Below, one piece after another: positions 1 through 11,527 of a stretch of 64,000 bases of DNA. Source of the stretch: Ehretia macrophylla (taxonomy: Eukaryota > Streptophyta > Magnoliopsida > Boraginales > Ehretiaceae); the NCBI GenBank assembly GCA_037974665.1, contig CM075772.1, positions 40,762,552 through 40,826,551 on the forward strand. Direction: 5' to 3'. The stretch's first letter is position 1, and every line of letters starts with the position of its first letter. Under the pieces are notes generated by a model that worked only from the letters and a program-made list of their open reading frames with translations, ran no database searches and was not told the origin of the DNA. A program made the position numbers and the translations under genes.

Positions 1-339
1 ATAGTTAATTTATTATGTACTTTTTAGCTAATTATTAATTTATGAAATATTTGGGTCAATAAAATACAAAGAAATTTTTTTAAATGTATTATCTTATAAT
101 TTTATCGAATTTATCAACTTTTTACACTGGTGCCAAGTCGGGACTTGACATTTTTATTAATTAAAAGAGATTATTAATTTATTGAATATTAATTTAAAGA
201 GGTTTTACTGTATTAGTTTCAATGTCAATGTCTAAGGTTTAATTTACACAATTTCACCAACATTAGCATTGAATAATGATGGGAATGGGTCAAGTAAGCT
301 TTCCTAATGCCTAAAAATGGACAAAGCAAGATTGTCTAA
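1..339. other. AT-rich intergenic DNA, no gene seen
   Basis: Very AT-rich sequence without a supported reading frame or recognised repeat. A short phrase about a locus losing its 'ggg-ac' type repeat could not be assigned to any family. Confidence 0.5.
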
Positions 340-606
340 GGTTCCGTTTGTTTGCCGTAAAATAACTTGCTTATGAAAATATTTTCATAGGAAAATATTT
401 TCTTAGAAAATAGAATATTTTCTAGTGTTTCGGTTCCGTTTGTTTGCTGTAACTAGAAAATAGAATATTTTTTGGTGTTTAAAAAATGTAAAATGTTAAC
501 ACTGGAAAATTGGGAAAATGTAGTCATTATTTTTGACTAAAAAATATTTTTCAGTTGACCAATTTCGAAAAATTGGAAAAATATTTTACAACAAACAAAC
601 GGAGCC
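340..606. mobile_element. hAT-like MITE with duplicated left end
   Basis: The left end GGTTCCGTTTGTTTG and the right end CAAACAAACGGAGCC are inverted complements with one mismatch. The interior is AT-rich and full of AAAATATTTT. There is no coding capacity, so this is a non-autonomous element. The left terminal motif occurs again at 432, so a 92-bp left end is duplicated in tandem. No clean 8-bp target-site duplication can be read, so the superfamily is inferred from the terminus only. Confidence 0.6.
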
Positions 607-2022
607 TAATTGTATGGAAAAGGCTCAAAGACGTTTTGTAACCAACTGTGAAAAATCGACTGAATATTCTAGACTAAACATGATTTATTAGTCCTTGAAA
701 GTTTTTACTCTTTTTATTAAGTATAATTTTGTAATTGTTGGATTGTACACTCTATAAAATTCTCGTGGAAAAAAGTCTAGATATTTTTAAAATTGGTTTA
801 TTTATTTATTCATTTATATCCAGTTTGATTCAGCATTTAGCACATGCACTCTTTTAAAATCGAATTATTGAATATCACCCTTTTATCTCAAAATTGGGTA
901 TAACACGAGTTAGAAATTAGGCATAATACAGGTTTGATTAAATTAGAGTGCAAGTGCAAAATGCCAATACGAGGGGTGAAACACTACTGTAGAACTTCTT
1001 TAAATTAATACTCAATAAACTAATAATCTTTTTTAAATAATAAAATAATTCAGTCTCGACTTGAGACCAATATAAAAAATTAATAATCTCGATAAAATTA
1101 CAAGATAATACATTTAAAATATTTTCTTTATATTTTACAGACCCAAATATTTTATAAATTAATTATTAGTTAAAAAATAAAAAATAAATTGATTATGAGA
1201 TTTTCTAATCAACATTAGCTTGTCATTTATTCAACTTCAAATCTAGTTAAATCTCATCTTAATTGTACACAGTGCGCTAAAAGTCCTGAGTTACTTTCTC
1301 ATATTACAACAAGAAGTTTTAGAGTATCATTGATATTTTGAGTGCTCCTTCATGACACCGGTTCTAAAAGATGTGTATCATAATCAACTTCAACTTCAAC
1401 TTTATCTTGAGAATACCTATTATATTGTCAATAATCTCATCTACGATCAAAACCTCTGTATTGGTATCATTTTCACCAAGAAAATTTAAGAGGTAATTGA
1501 CATCTATTTTTTAACAATATCCAACTCATTTATTTTCTTTCAATTCATTAATGATGTGTCTATCTTTATAAATTAATTTATCAATAAATTAATATTTTTA
1601 TAAATTAATAAATTTTAGGAGATCTCAACATTATTAATTTAATGAGATTATACTATATTGGAGTTGGAGTTGGACTCCAAACTAGAATGGGACACGTAAA
1701 TAATGGGTTGATGTAATGTCCGAGCCTAGAGAGACTTTAATTTATTAAATTTAATTATCATAATTGCATAAATGCCCTTATTTGACATTTATTTACTTTA
1801 TTTTCTTAAAAAATTATGTTTACAATGAACCCGGGTAAAATTTTAAATTACTTTATTTTTTGAATTTGATATTTTTTCACCTGAACATTATTGTATTTAA
1901 TATATTCTTTCATTGTTGGAATGTGCATTTCATGTCCCGAGCATGAGGAAAATAAATATTTTTAGTGTCCCCGAGTGAGTAGTAAAATTTAGTTTCTTTG
2001 AGCATTTAGCTTTCTAACTATT
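607..2022. other. AT-rich intergenic DNA, no gene seen
   Basis: No open reading frame of note, RNA gene or recognisable transposon terminus was found. Short scattered stretches resemble decayed repeat DNA. Confidence 0.5.
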
Positions 2023-2236
2023 TTTTTTCTTACTAAGTTAATTTAGCCCAATTATATTTAATTAAGCCCAATCCATTAGCTAGGTCTTTTAACTAATTAA
2101 ATATATTATTGTACTTGTGTTATTTGATAAATAAAGCAAAGCATAGTCAAAGATAACAAAAGAAAAAGAATAGGAACCATGAGCAGCATAGTATTTTTTT
2201 GGGTCAATCTATTAGTTAAACTAAGTTGTCTACTTA

Positions 2237-2273
<37 letters not shown>

Positions 2274-2485
2274 CTTTTTTCTTACTAAGTTAATTTAGCC
2301 CAATTATATTTAATTAAGCCCAATCCATTAGCTAGGTCTTTTAACTAATTAAATATATTATTGTACTTGTGTTATTTGATAAATAAAGCAAAGCATAGTC
2401 AAAGATAACAAAAGAAAAAGAATAGCAACCATGAGCAGCATAGTATTTTTTTTGGTCAATCTATTAGTTAAACTAAGTTGGGTAC

Positions 2486-2529
<44 letters not shown>
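2023..2529. repeat. Tandem duplication of a ~250-bp unit, each ending in (TA)n
   Basis: Unit 1 begins at about 2023 and unit 2 at about 2273. Both start with a T-run followed by CTTACTAAGTTAATTTAGCCC and run almost identically through GAGCAGCATAGTATT to ACTAAGTTG. Each unit ends in a TA microsatellite (about 2241-2270 and 2491-2529). A single G/C difference in AATAG(G/C)AACC and a few others suggest a recent duplication, possibly by slippage or unequal exchange at the TA tracts. Confidence 0.85.
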
Positions 2530-2532
<3 letters not shown>

Positions 2533-5500
2533 CTAGATACAACACACAAATAAGCATAGCAAAAAAAGGAAAGGAAATTGACAAACAGAGAGAGAAAACC
2601 GTGACCTCTTTGAAGCTTAGGGTTTGGGTTCTTCTTCATTTTCCTTTTATTTTAGCAAGATCGAAGGTGTTTTCAAGCTAATTCCTTCCATTTCTTAGCT
2701 ATACAAGGTAAGGGGATCATCCTAATTGGTATTTTTATTATTTTCTTGTTTTGTTAAAAATTGCTAATGTGTAGAAAATTGATTTATGGAGCTAGAAATG
2801 TTTAATTTAGTAGGGATTTAGCATGCTAAGTGTGTTTATAGCTCTCTAATACTTATGAAACAAGCTTTTACATGTTAACTTTAGTTGTAGTGTTTACTTG
2901 TAGTTATGCTCAAAGTTGTATTCTAAGTGTTTGATAGAAGTACTAAGTGAAGGATAAATGCTACAGGCTATGCCTACATATCATGTTTATGATCTAAACT
3001 AGCTAAATTGCAAGAGAAATTGGTAAATCAATTCATGCCCTGCTTGGTCAGTCCACTGCCCTGTCTTTCGAAGTTTTTTTTGACCTAGTAAACGTACTCG
3101 AAACTTAATGAAATTTACACAACAGCTATATTAGGCAGTTTAGAGCAAATGTTGATGTCTAGGACTAGGGCTAATTCTAACGTTTTAGGCCTCCGATTTA
3201 TCCATTTTCGAAATGTGTCGGGGAAAAATCGCTGGTGCAGGGCAGATTGCGTGATGATTTTGTAGAGGTCATATCTCATTGAATATAACTCCAAATTGAG
3301 ATCTGTTTGAGGCTAAACCTATACAAATTCGATGAACTAAATTTATGTGAAGTTTTAGAATTTTTGGAGAACAATTAGGCTGATAACCAAAGCAGCAAAT
3401 TCAAGCCAATGTAGACTAAAATTTCAACTTATCTTGCTACAGGTTTAAGATGCCTTGATGGTTGGTTCTAGCGAATAATGAGCAATTTTAGGTAGTAGGA
3501 AGCTTAATGGTGATGAATGGTGGTTATGTGCGAATGCTCAATTGAATTGGAGATAGATACTTGCCATCTAGTGAATCAAGAGAAAGAGTAGTTCCATGAA
3601 TGCTAGTATTAGCTATGAAAGGGAGTTATTGCAAGTTAGGAAACTCAAGAATGTGGTTAAGTATTGTAAATTAAGTTAAGTGATTTTAGTGCTTTGGATG
3701 GTTTAGCTTGGTAATCTTAGTTTAATGAATGTAAATAATGCACCTAGCGAAGTTAAATGCTTTAGAAACCCGTATGTGCTTAATGAGATATTTGAGGACG
3801 AATACAAGATTCATGAGTAATTAACATATTATAACTTAGTAACTAAAGTGTAATATTAAAGCATACTATCTAGTGCCTTTAATGTATTTTGTGTTAAGCT
3901 TGGTTTGAATGCTATTTTCTTGAGTTTTAATTGTAGTTAGTAGTTAATGAAATATAGTTAGATTGAGTAAAGTATAAGTTGTCAACCAAAGTGCCTTAAC
4001 TTATCTTTGTGCTTTATGTTAAACTAGAAAAGGTTGCTTGAATGTGAATGATTGTAACTAGTATTGCTTAGTGAATGTAGCTAGTTGGAACCCCATGTAT
4101 GTTATGTGGAATGTTCGATAGGGAATGCAAGCTAAGTGAATTAAGAAGCATTATCAAGATATGTTATGTAGCTAAGGTAATGTAGTGCATATTAGAGATC
4201 TTAAAGTAGGCTTAAGGTTAACCTTAAAGAGTGTGTGCTAGTTTAACTGCAATCAAATCTAACTTGTTCTTAATTATGAATTCTATTTGAATTCTAGCTA
4301 TAGTGCATGCAATTGGAGAAGGTATGAGGGGATTCTTGGCTTAATCCAAGGTGAGGGAGTCTTCATCTCTTCTATGCATTTTAACTTGATTTATTGTTAC
4401 TAAATTGAATTATTTAGTAGTTGATAAAGTTTATATGCAATATTTTACTTGCTATCTTGAGTCTTTTCGTGTTATTTGTGATTAACTGCGATGGTGGCCT
4501 ACTTTGTCGTTCCTCTTACGTGATTTGATATTCTTGTTTCTCGTGATCTTGTCTCGGGGTTGCGCAACCTTCTCGGACATGGTAGCGTCGAGAAACAAGG
4601 GCGGCATTGGGCTTGTCGTGCTCCCTCGACTACTATGGAGCCTATTCCCTTTCTCTCGCTGAGTATACTCCACTACCCCAGAGGCGTGGTTCACCTGTTG
4701 GGCATATGGACCTACATCAGGAGAAATGATCGTAGGATCGAGGTACATCCGGAGTACCCCATTTGGAGGAATAAGGGTTTTGCCAGCACTTGCTTGAAGA
4801 TCTTGGCTCGGGGCTCGTGGTTGAAGACAAACGTGGAACCGTATCCTTTTCTTTTTATACGTGGTTAAATACTTGTCTAATTAACTTTGTTACTTTGGGT
4901 TGTATATGTTGTTATCTTTGTTGCATCTCATGAAAGAATTCCTCGATATGTTGCATCACCTCCCTCATTGAGTAACTTGGTTACTCATTCCTCTTTTCAA
5001 CATATTTAAGGTAAAGCTGAAGATTGGATTGCCTCATGTGTGGTCTACTTGCTCTATCAGTGTGTAAAACATGGAAGAATGTGATCATGATATGCTTGTA
5101 TTGTATTTGAGACTTTGTGTCCATGTATGTATTTATGTTATATCAAGGAATATAATATTAAAGTTTTAGTTTTGTTTGATAATTAGGTACTAGTGGGCTT
5201 GTAATATCTTCTATTTGTTTTATTTTATTACTTAGTAGTGCATGCTTGTGTGGACAATGAAAACTAGTTGGTTGGTTGGACACAAATTATAAGAAAGCTT
5301 GATTGATAATGTAGAGTGGTATGATAAGTGGATTAAAAAGATAGAACTTCAATGGATTTAATTTTGCATGCTTGTATGTTATGTTGTTGGGTTCCAAGGC
5401 TCGGATGGCCTTGAGGAGCTGGTTGGCTTTATGAATCTTGAAAGTTAGGTTATATGAACGGTTGATTGTTGTTCAGGATTTGTATGTGACTGTTTACAGG

Positions 5501-5800
5501 TTTCTAGATAGTCCTATAAATAGGGGAAACTCCATCTATTTTTTCTTAAATTTCATGCCCGGGGTTTGGAATTGGGTTGAGAACAACAAGATTAATAGTA
5601 GTTCCGGTTCCGTGAGGGATCGGGGAGTTACAGTTGAGGTTGAGGTTGAGGTTGCGGTTGCAGTTGGGCCACATACGGTCACAACCACGTGCGTAATACT
5701 AAGTATCTTACATAAACCCTCTGGTATTATAAAAAACACTTTTAAGAGCTGCTTTGTCGTATGGGTGTCCGTACCTCCTTAAAAGATTCTCCTATCCTTT
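2530..5800. other. Long decayed repeat, possibly a Ty3-type LTR region
   Basis: This stretch has no coding frame. It starts with a leader-like segment (AGGGTTTGGGTTCTTCTTC, then a possible splice donor at about 2706). It contains a GC-richer part at 4480-4870 and a segment near 4960-5010 with CCCTCATTGAGTAAC. That order is reminiscent of long chromovirus-type LTRs of plants. No paired LTR, primer site or target-site duplication was found, so the call rests on general resemblance. The open frames at 4482-4868 on both strands overlap each other and look accidental. Confidence 0.3.
5633..5668. repeat. GAGGTT microsatellite
   Basis: About six copies of a GAGGTT/GCGGTT hexamer lie inside the decayed repeat region. 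They give open frames on both strands that should not be read as genes. Confidence 0.8.
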
Positions 5801-5877
5801 CGGAGAGGGAGGCCCCATAGAGCAACCAAACTAGCATGTGACCTCGTCTTCAACTTCAAAAGATAACCACGCCAAGC

Positions 5878-6111
5878 ATTCAGAGGTTGCTGTTCTGCAA
5901 TTTCTTCCTGGTCGTATTCTTAATAACCACTATGATAACATGCCGTGCTATGATGTGCTCTGCAATTTCCTTGGTCCTTTTCTTTATCTTTCTTCTGATA
6001 CAAAAGTTATACAACCCAAACACGGTAATTGGATATGATGGACTACCACACGGATGCTGCTATGTACGTACTGCAACCATGACAGATGCTGGTATGCTCT
6101 GCAATAATTAA
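5878..6111 (+). pseudogene. Small-ORF cassette, copy 1 (start codon lost)
   Basis: This is a divergent copy of a short ORF found six times in the window. The position matching the ATG of the other copies is ATT (5878-5880). The frame then runs 77 codons to TAA at 6109-6111. It has a hydrophobic segment (FFLVVFLITTMIT) resembling a signal peptide, a second hydrophobic stretch (ISLVLFFIFLLI) and a GLPHGCCYV motif. Only in this copy are the signal-like part and the GCCY part in one continuous frame, which suggests how an ancestral protein may have read. No known family was recognised. Without an ATG it is probably a pseudogene. Confidence 0.5.
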
Positions 6112-6860
6112 GTAAGTCCATGATGCTATGACGAGTAAAATTGACCAATGGTAATGGAGAACTTTTTGATACATTGCAGACGGATATCAGTCTCTCTGTG
6201 AGAGTGTGGGATCCACACTCCACCCTGTACAAGAGGGTTTGAGCTCTGGTGGATGTATGAAAAAGTTATCTCTAAATAATATTAGATCCAAAGAATTGGT
6301 TTGAAGACTTTGAGTTTAGGGATAATTTGAGGACTTTGAGGTTTAAAGAACAACATTTTATTTTAGATAGTCTAATAGTTGCAATGCCAACAATTATTTA
6401 AGTCTATGATGTCATGGATTTATAATTTTTTTTTTTGCTAGGAAATTAATCATTTATGATGTCATGGATTTATAATATTTGCTTATGAAAAAAGTAGCAT
6501 TACAGAAAAATGTTTTGGTACTCTAATATAAAAATTCTGCCATAGCTTCAAATTCTGGGCTCTCAATAGGCCATACTAAAATTTAAGCGTTTTTTTTAGA
6601 ACATTTTTCCTAAGTACCGTTGTCTCTTTCTTATTTTTTTATGTGTAAACAACTCAATCAAAGTTGTTTATCAATGGTGATAAATATATAATTGCTATTT
6701 TGGCTGCCATTTCTAATTCGTCGCTCAACGAATCGTGTGATTGGGGTACAAAGGAGAAACTTAAGGAAATTTTCCCTATAGATTGGAGTTGGAGTACAAT
6801 AATATTCCTCTTGGCTTGTATCAATTTATAAACTTAGACTTTCATCTTACGGGATCGACT
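6112..6860. other. Duplicated noncoding block, inverted relative to 42530-43100
   Basis: The sequence matches the reverse complement of 42530-43100 in order, including the GTCATGGATTTATAA, GCTCTCAATA and GTTGTTTATCAA segments. It follows cassette copy 1 just as the homologous block follows minus-strand cassette copy 3. It was therefore copied together with the cassette. No coding potential is seen. Confidence 0.7.
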
Positions 6861-7070
6861 AATCCATTGTATTTTATTGTTGTAATTGAAAGTGTTTTTT
6901 GACCAAAAAAAAAAAAAATACCGTGTGGCAGACTTCTTTGGAGAAAGAATGTCGAATGTCTAGATTATCTTTAGATTGGATTTCAAACTTGTCGCCTACA
7001 TTATATTTTTTTTTTCTGATGACCATGTCCATCCCTGCTTGGGAATTGGTTAAGTGTACTTTTGGTTAAG
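6861..7070. other. Duplicated noncoding block with A-tract, like 42330-42520
   Basis: This block contains TATTTTATTGTTGTAAT, then TTGACC and a run of A, then GAATGTCGAATGTCTAGA. The same order occurs in the same orientation at 42330-42520. Relative to the preceding block its orientation is flipped compared with the 42-43 kb locus. The A-tract could be the tail of an old retroposon. Confidence 0.6.
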
Positions 7071-7171
7071 ATCAATCAAATATATTTTTGACAAAATAAA
7101 AGGGAAACCTCAATTGAAAAATAGTACGGAATTTCGAAACAAAATGATTCCATTAATACAGCAAGAAATAA

Positions 7172-7310
7172 ACCACGAGAAGTGTCCATTTTAATCAAAA
7201 TTCTTTTTTAACTTTTATCGAACAACTCTGTAACAGTTAACCATGAGAAGTGTCCATTTTGACCAGAATTCTTTTTTTATACTTTTATCGAATAACTCTG
7301 TAACAGTTAA
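7172..7310. repeat. 68-bp direct tandem duplication at the kinase 3' end
   Basis: Two copies (7172 and 7240 onward) of a unit that starts ACCA(C/T)GAGAAGTGTCC and ends CTCTGTAACAGTTA. The second copy ends next to the stop codon of the minus-strand kinase fragment, so the duplication lies in what was its 3' untranslated region. Confidence 0.8.
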
Positions 7311-8551
7311 TCAGAGTTGTTCCAAAATAGATAAGACTTCTTGTATTGTCGGACGCATCTCAAATCTTTCTTTTGTGCATCTGATCCCTAGCTCCATCAA
7401 TATAATGGCTTCGACATTAGTGCATCCAAAATCTCTCAATGCATGGTGTTTGACAAAATCTTTGCTTTGACTATCCAGTCGTGTTTTTGCTGATATATGA
7501 ATGTCTTTTACGTTTATGTTTTTTGCATATGCTTGCACCTGTTGGATCAAATTATTTCTTCCTCTCCATTTTGGAGTTGTCCAGACATCTTCAGCTCTTG
7601 TTAAAAGCTTGAGGATGATCATTCCAAGACTATAGACATCTGAGGCTGAACTTCCATTTCTTGTAATTAATTTCATTGTGAGGATCAGTTAGAAAATGAG
7701 TTCGTCCGAACAAAAATAAGGAAATAAATTTATTTAAGACGTTCACATAACAAAATTATATTAAAAAAAAGTGAGATAAACACATTCCACATAACATGTG
7801 AAAGAAAATGATATAATAAGTGGTGCACCCATTCCCGAGATGAGGGTCCAACTTGACTCAAGACCAAGACTCTTTACAACTCGCACCAATAACAACAATG
7901 AGTGGCCAGAAATTGATTGAAAATGACATTCCACATAATATTTACGAAAAAGGTGAAAAGTGAGCTAAAAAACATCAAAGAAATGCAATTATTTTGTGTG
8001 TGTGTTGTCATATAATACAAGTAAGAACAACAAATTTTAACAAAAACAACCATTTCAAAATAAGTTGTTTACTACTATGAGCTTGTTTCTGAAAGGTGCT
8101 TGGCATGTACTCCAAAACCAAGCAATAACAATCATCAGTTTCTCCGTGTCCAAAAAGTTTCACGATGTCGTGGTGATTGAGATTGAATAACACCATCATT
8201 TCATTCTGTTGAATGGAGAAGTGAAAAAAAGAAAAAAGTTAGTAATTGATCTAATATGTACATTGCAGTATCTGTGTTAAATGTTCTTACTTTAGAATAG
8301 TCTTTGACACCCTTGTAGCATGCTTTAACAGGTACTATCTCATGTTCCATTGTTCCTTTATAAACAATGTTGTATGAGCCATGACCAATGAGCTCTGAAA
8401 AATCTTTTGTTATAGTTTGTGGAGTCCGATTACTAACTGGTAAACCCTTGAGTGCAGCGGTGTGCTCCCACACATGCATCAAGTCAGTTAAAAATGAAAC
8501 TTTAGAGCATTGGAGAATGTCAAACTCTCGACTTCGTATGAGAAATTTCAC
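7311..8551 (-). pseudogene. Receptor-like protein kinase pseudogene without catalytic core
   Basis: Three kinase pieces can be read on the minus strand. Exon 1 (8291-8551) carries the glycine loop (ELIGHGSYNIVYKG) and a VPVKAC strand with the ATP-binding lysine. It ends at a GTAAGA donor. Exon 2 (upper end 8205, after a CAG acceptor) reads HHDIVKLFGHGETDDCY and then LVLEYMP, i.e. the part after helix C and the hinge. The last piece (7311-7676) has SASDVYSLGMIILKLLT (subdomain IX) and a C-lobe end with the RPT motif. The HRD catalytic loop, DFG motif and activation segment are absent between 7680 and 8090. The gene therefore cannot encode an active kinase. Intact relatives are plant receptor-like or receptor-like cytoplasmic kinases; the subfamily is uncertain. 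A second broken kinase lies at 33.6 kb and fragments at 40.2 and 59.8 kb. Confidence 0.8.
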
Positions 8552-9100
8552 CCCAAAACTTTAGAGCATTGGAGAATGTTGAATAATTTTGGTTCCTGTT
8601 GCAAACATGATTTTTAAGCAAATGTTAAGCAAATTACCACCCAAAACAGAGAAAAAGGAAAAGTACTGCATTATAGTATGATCAATTTATTTATTTATTT
8701 ATTTTCATGAAAGCTAGAGTTTGTATAAGATAATCCAACCTCTCTGAAGTAAGAGCTTGAACTCGAACTCTTGGAACTTGAACCTTTGAAACTTTTTTTT
8801 ACCATAGTTTCTCTTTGGCATTTTTAAACTATCTAATTTGAGAAAAAAAAATGTGAACAGTTTTTTTTGCTAAGTGAAGAGTGTGGTTTTCCAGCTGCTA
8901 AGAGCTTACATTTTATAGTGAAATTAGTTTCCATTTTTGATAGTAATATAATTTTTTGAAAAATAAATAGTTATTGTACAAAAGACCCAAGATAGGTAAA
9001 ACATGGCCTACCTGAAAAAGAAGAGGTAAAAGTCGATAAGGGCTAAGCCCATTATAAAATGAAAAGGCCTGAAATGGGAAAACAGTGATTAGAAACATAA
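8552..9100. other. Kinase 5' flank, shared with 33840-34140
   Basis: Noncoding. The part at about 8790-9070 matches 33840-34140 (both include TTTTATAG near an old transcription start, TTTCCA(C/T)TTTTGATAGTAAT and AAAAGACCCAA). It was probably the promoter and leader of the kinase gene before duplication. Confidence 0.6.
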
Positions 9101-9298
9101 GTGGGTCAGTCTAATATGGCCGAAATTAAAACAACACTGGTCGAAGGTCAAACTACTAATTGGTCCAAATAAAGAATACATAAGGTTTAAAGTCTAAAAT
9201 AGCTAGAAAGAAAAAATATGGACATAAAAGAATTGGGTTGAAGCTGAAGACAACAGGCCCAGAAAAACAAAGACTACAGAAAAAAGTAATTTCATATA

Positions 9299-9590
9299 GG
9301 CTCCATTTGTTTGCCCTAAAATAACTTGCTTGTGAAAAATATTTTAAGTAGAAAATATTTTCTTGAAAAATAAAATATTTTCTTTGGCTCTGTTTGTTTG
9401 TCGTAAAATAAGTTGTTGGGAAAAAATATTTTTCTAGAAAATAGAATACTAAAAAATATTTTCTGGTGTTTGGATGTACAGTGAGTTCCGTAAAATATTT
9501 TATTCTCCTAAAGGACATAAAAATATTTTACACAATTTTCTACTAGCCACAATTGTTGACTGTAAAATATTTTACAGTTGACTAATTTTT
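9299..9590. mobile_element. Truncated hAT-like MITE, same family as 340-606
   Basis: It starts GGCTCCATTTGTTTG with the same AAAATATTTT-rich interior as 340-606. As there, the left terminus is repeated 87 bp downstream (9386, GGCTCTGTTTGTTTG). The right terminus CAAACAAACGGAGCC is missing, so the copy is truncated near 9590. Confidence 0.55.
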
Positions 9591-9689
9591 CTTATAAATA
9601 ATTAGTGTATTCAACTTCATTTTATTACAAAACTATATATTTATTTTACTACCTATTGTCTCTTTATTTTACTACAAGAGAATACACAA

Positions 9690-10399
9690 TATCTATGGTT
9701 ATGGGGGAAGAAAATATTTCACAATGATTATGTTCAAATGTTTAAAATCATTTTGCTTACTTTGAAGAAAATGGGTATGTAATTTGTAACTATTGTGAAC
9801 GTAAATATATATTTCATCGTCAATTTGGAACTGGAACGCTTGTAAGACATCTTGTATCTCAATACTCAAATATTCCAAACTATTTTAATCCTCAACCACC
9901 GTTACCACCACCACCAACAGGCCCAACACCCGCACAAGGAACATAATAAAATAGAAAACTTATCCACCAACTTTCTTCAAGCATTTATGTAATATTTTTT
10001 TAAATGTTTATTAGTAACGTATCCGTGTCTCATGAACTTGTGGTTTGTTAAGTAATATTTTATCATTTATATTAATATTATCAATCAGCTTATGTCTTGT
10101 TAATTGTTGAATTAACTTTTTCGTAAAAAAAAGTTAAGCTTAACCTTTTTTCGTTATTAATCCAATTATCAAAATTCAGAACACACTAATAAAAAATTAA
10201 AAAAATATAGTTTGGCCCAGCCCAGCTCGAGACTTGTGGTAGCGGGCTTGTGGGCCGAGCTGGGTCCTATATTTCAAGAATTGAGCCCAACCCAGCTCAG
10301 CCTACTAAACATATGTGCCGAGCCGGGCTCATTTCTCTTAACCCATGATTCGGCCGGGCCGTACCATGCCGTGCCTGGCTGGCCCATTTGCCAGCTCTA
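9690..10399 (+). mobile_element. hAT transposon remnant, right end
   Basis: An N-terminal transposase fragment is followed by noncoding DNA and then a GC-rich terminus. Read outside-in, that terminus is TAGAGCTGGCAAATGGGCC, typical in style of plant hAT ends. The segment 10205-10399 is rich in GGGCC/GCCCAG palindromic motifs. The terminus abuts the LTR at 10401, so the element probably inserted into, or truncated, that LTR. The left end was not found. Confidence 0.55.
9746..9946 (+). pseudogene. hAT transposase fragment with BED zinc finger
   Basis: A 66-codon frame reads NHFAYFEENGYVICNYC, then ERKY, then GTGTLVRHL. This is the pattern of a BED-type zinc finger (C-x2-C and a downstream H) at the N-terminus of plant hAT transposases. 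It is followed by a proline-rich linker and a double stop (TAA TAA at 9944-9949). A stop codon stands just upstream where the family usually has a tryptophan. The catalytic domain and dimerisation region are missing. The fragment cannot work as a transposase and serves only to identify the surrounding remnant. Confidence 0.7.
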
Positions 10400-10400
10400 C

Positions 10401-11510
10401 TTTCGGGGCTGGACGAGTTCCCTTAACCGAATAATATTTTGTATGCTCTGTCCACCTTGCAACCCTCGTAAATCCGGGGCAGACTATTAGCGGGGTTGAT
10501 AATGGCTAATCTTACCTAGGGCTACAACTCCGGTCTTTCGTTCCTGATAGGGTTTGATGGTCGGGGCTGGCACACCTGGCCTGCTCCTTATCCTTGTCTT
10601 AGGGGTTTACCCCTTCCTGCTAGGTATTCTGCTAGGTCCTTACTCGTTACCATGTCAGCAAGGGCCGTATCAGATTTGTGCATCAAGTCCCATTGTCCTG
10701 GAGCTCCGAGGTATGACCTTCTGTCCCTGGTCGGTGCTCGATGGCCTAGGCTAATCTGTTTGGCAGGGCTAGACGAACCCCGTCAGCTTGTGATGTACGA
10801 ACCCCGTCAGCTTGTGCTGTACGGACTGTAAGGGCTGGAATCTACTGTTTGAGGCTCCATCAGCTTATTTCCTGCAAAACAAGGACCCTTGGGGGGTACC
10901 CAGAGGCCCCCTTCGACGCTCAAGTCAGTTATGGGAGCAAGAGATTGCTTAATAGCATTAAAGTATTGCGTGAGAGCAAAGTGGTTGCTTATGAACAATT
11001 AAGAAAGAGCTTGTCGTGTTAGAACGAGATACCTGTACTTTTAATGTCTACCTATATATATAGTTTCTGAAATATGGAGTTGTAAGATAGGATAAATATA
11101 AATCCCACGATATTAGGCTTAAGGAGATAATATCAAATGAGATAAGACAAATCCCTTATCTTTAGGCTCAAGGGGATAATATCCATATTCCTTATCTTCA
11201 GGAATCCAGCAAAATCATTGTGTACTTATCCTTATCTCAAAACTCCCTTGTTATTCATCTGCTGCCCAACACTCCTCGTGAGCCCAGGTCAGGACATTGA
11301 CGGGACTACCCCTTGTGAGCTCAGGTCAGGACGCTGGTGGGGCTACCTCTTGTGAGCCTAGGTCAGGACACTGGTAGGGCTCGCAACTCTGTGGGTTGGA
11401 TCTTTTCGTCTGCTCCCCAAAGCTCCTTGTGAGCCCAGGTCCAAACATTGGCATGGCTACCCCAGCTCCGTAGGCCGGATCTTTCTAGGGCTTGAGATCT
11501 ACCCCTATCA
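10401..11510 (-). repeat. 3' LTR of the first Tat element (outer edge missing)
   Basis: It matches 16400-17491 along its length from the GGACGAGTTCCC segment to the end ACCCCTATCA. Several phrases (GAGATAATATC and GTGAGCCCAGGTCAGGAC) are themselves repeated inside the LTR. On the minus strand a TATA-like CTATATATATAGG lies at about 11051-11063. The first roughly 35 bp of the forward-strand edge present in the other LTR are replaced by the hAT end. Confidence 0.8.
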
Positions 11511-11527
11511 ATTGCCTCCCCAATCTC
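11511..11527 (-). other. Polypurine tract of the first Tat element
   Basis: On the minus strand the sequence GATTGGGGAGGCAAT directly precedes the LTR start TGATAGGGG. This is the expected second-strand priming site and shows that the left LTR is the 3' LTR. Confidence 0.7.
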
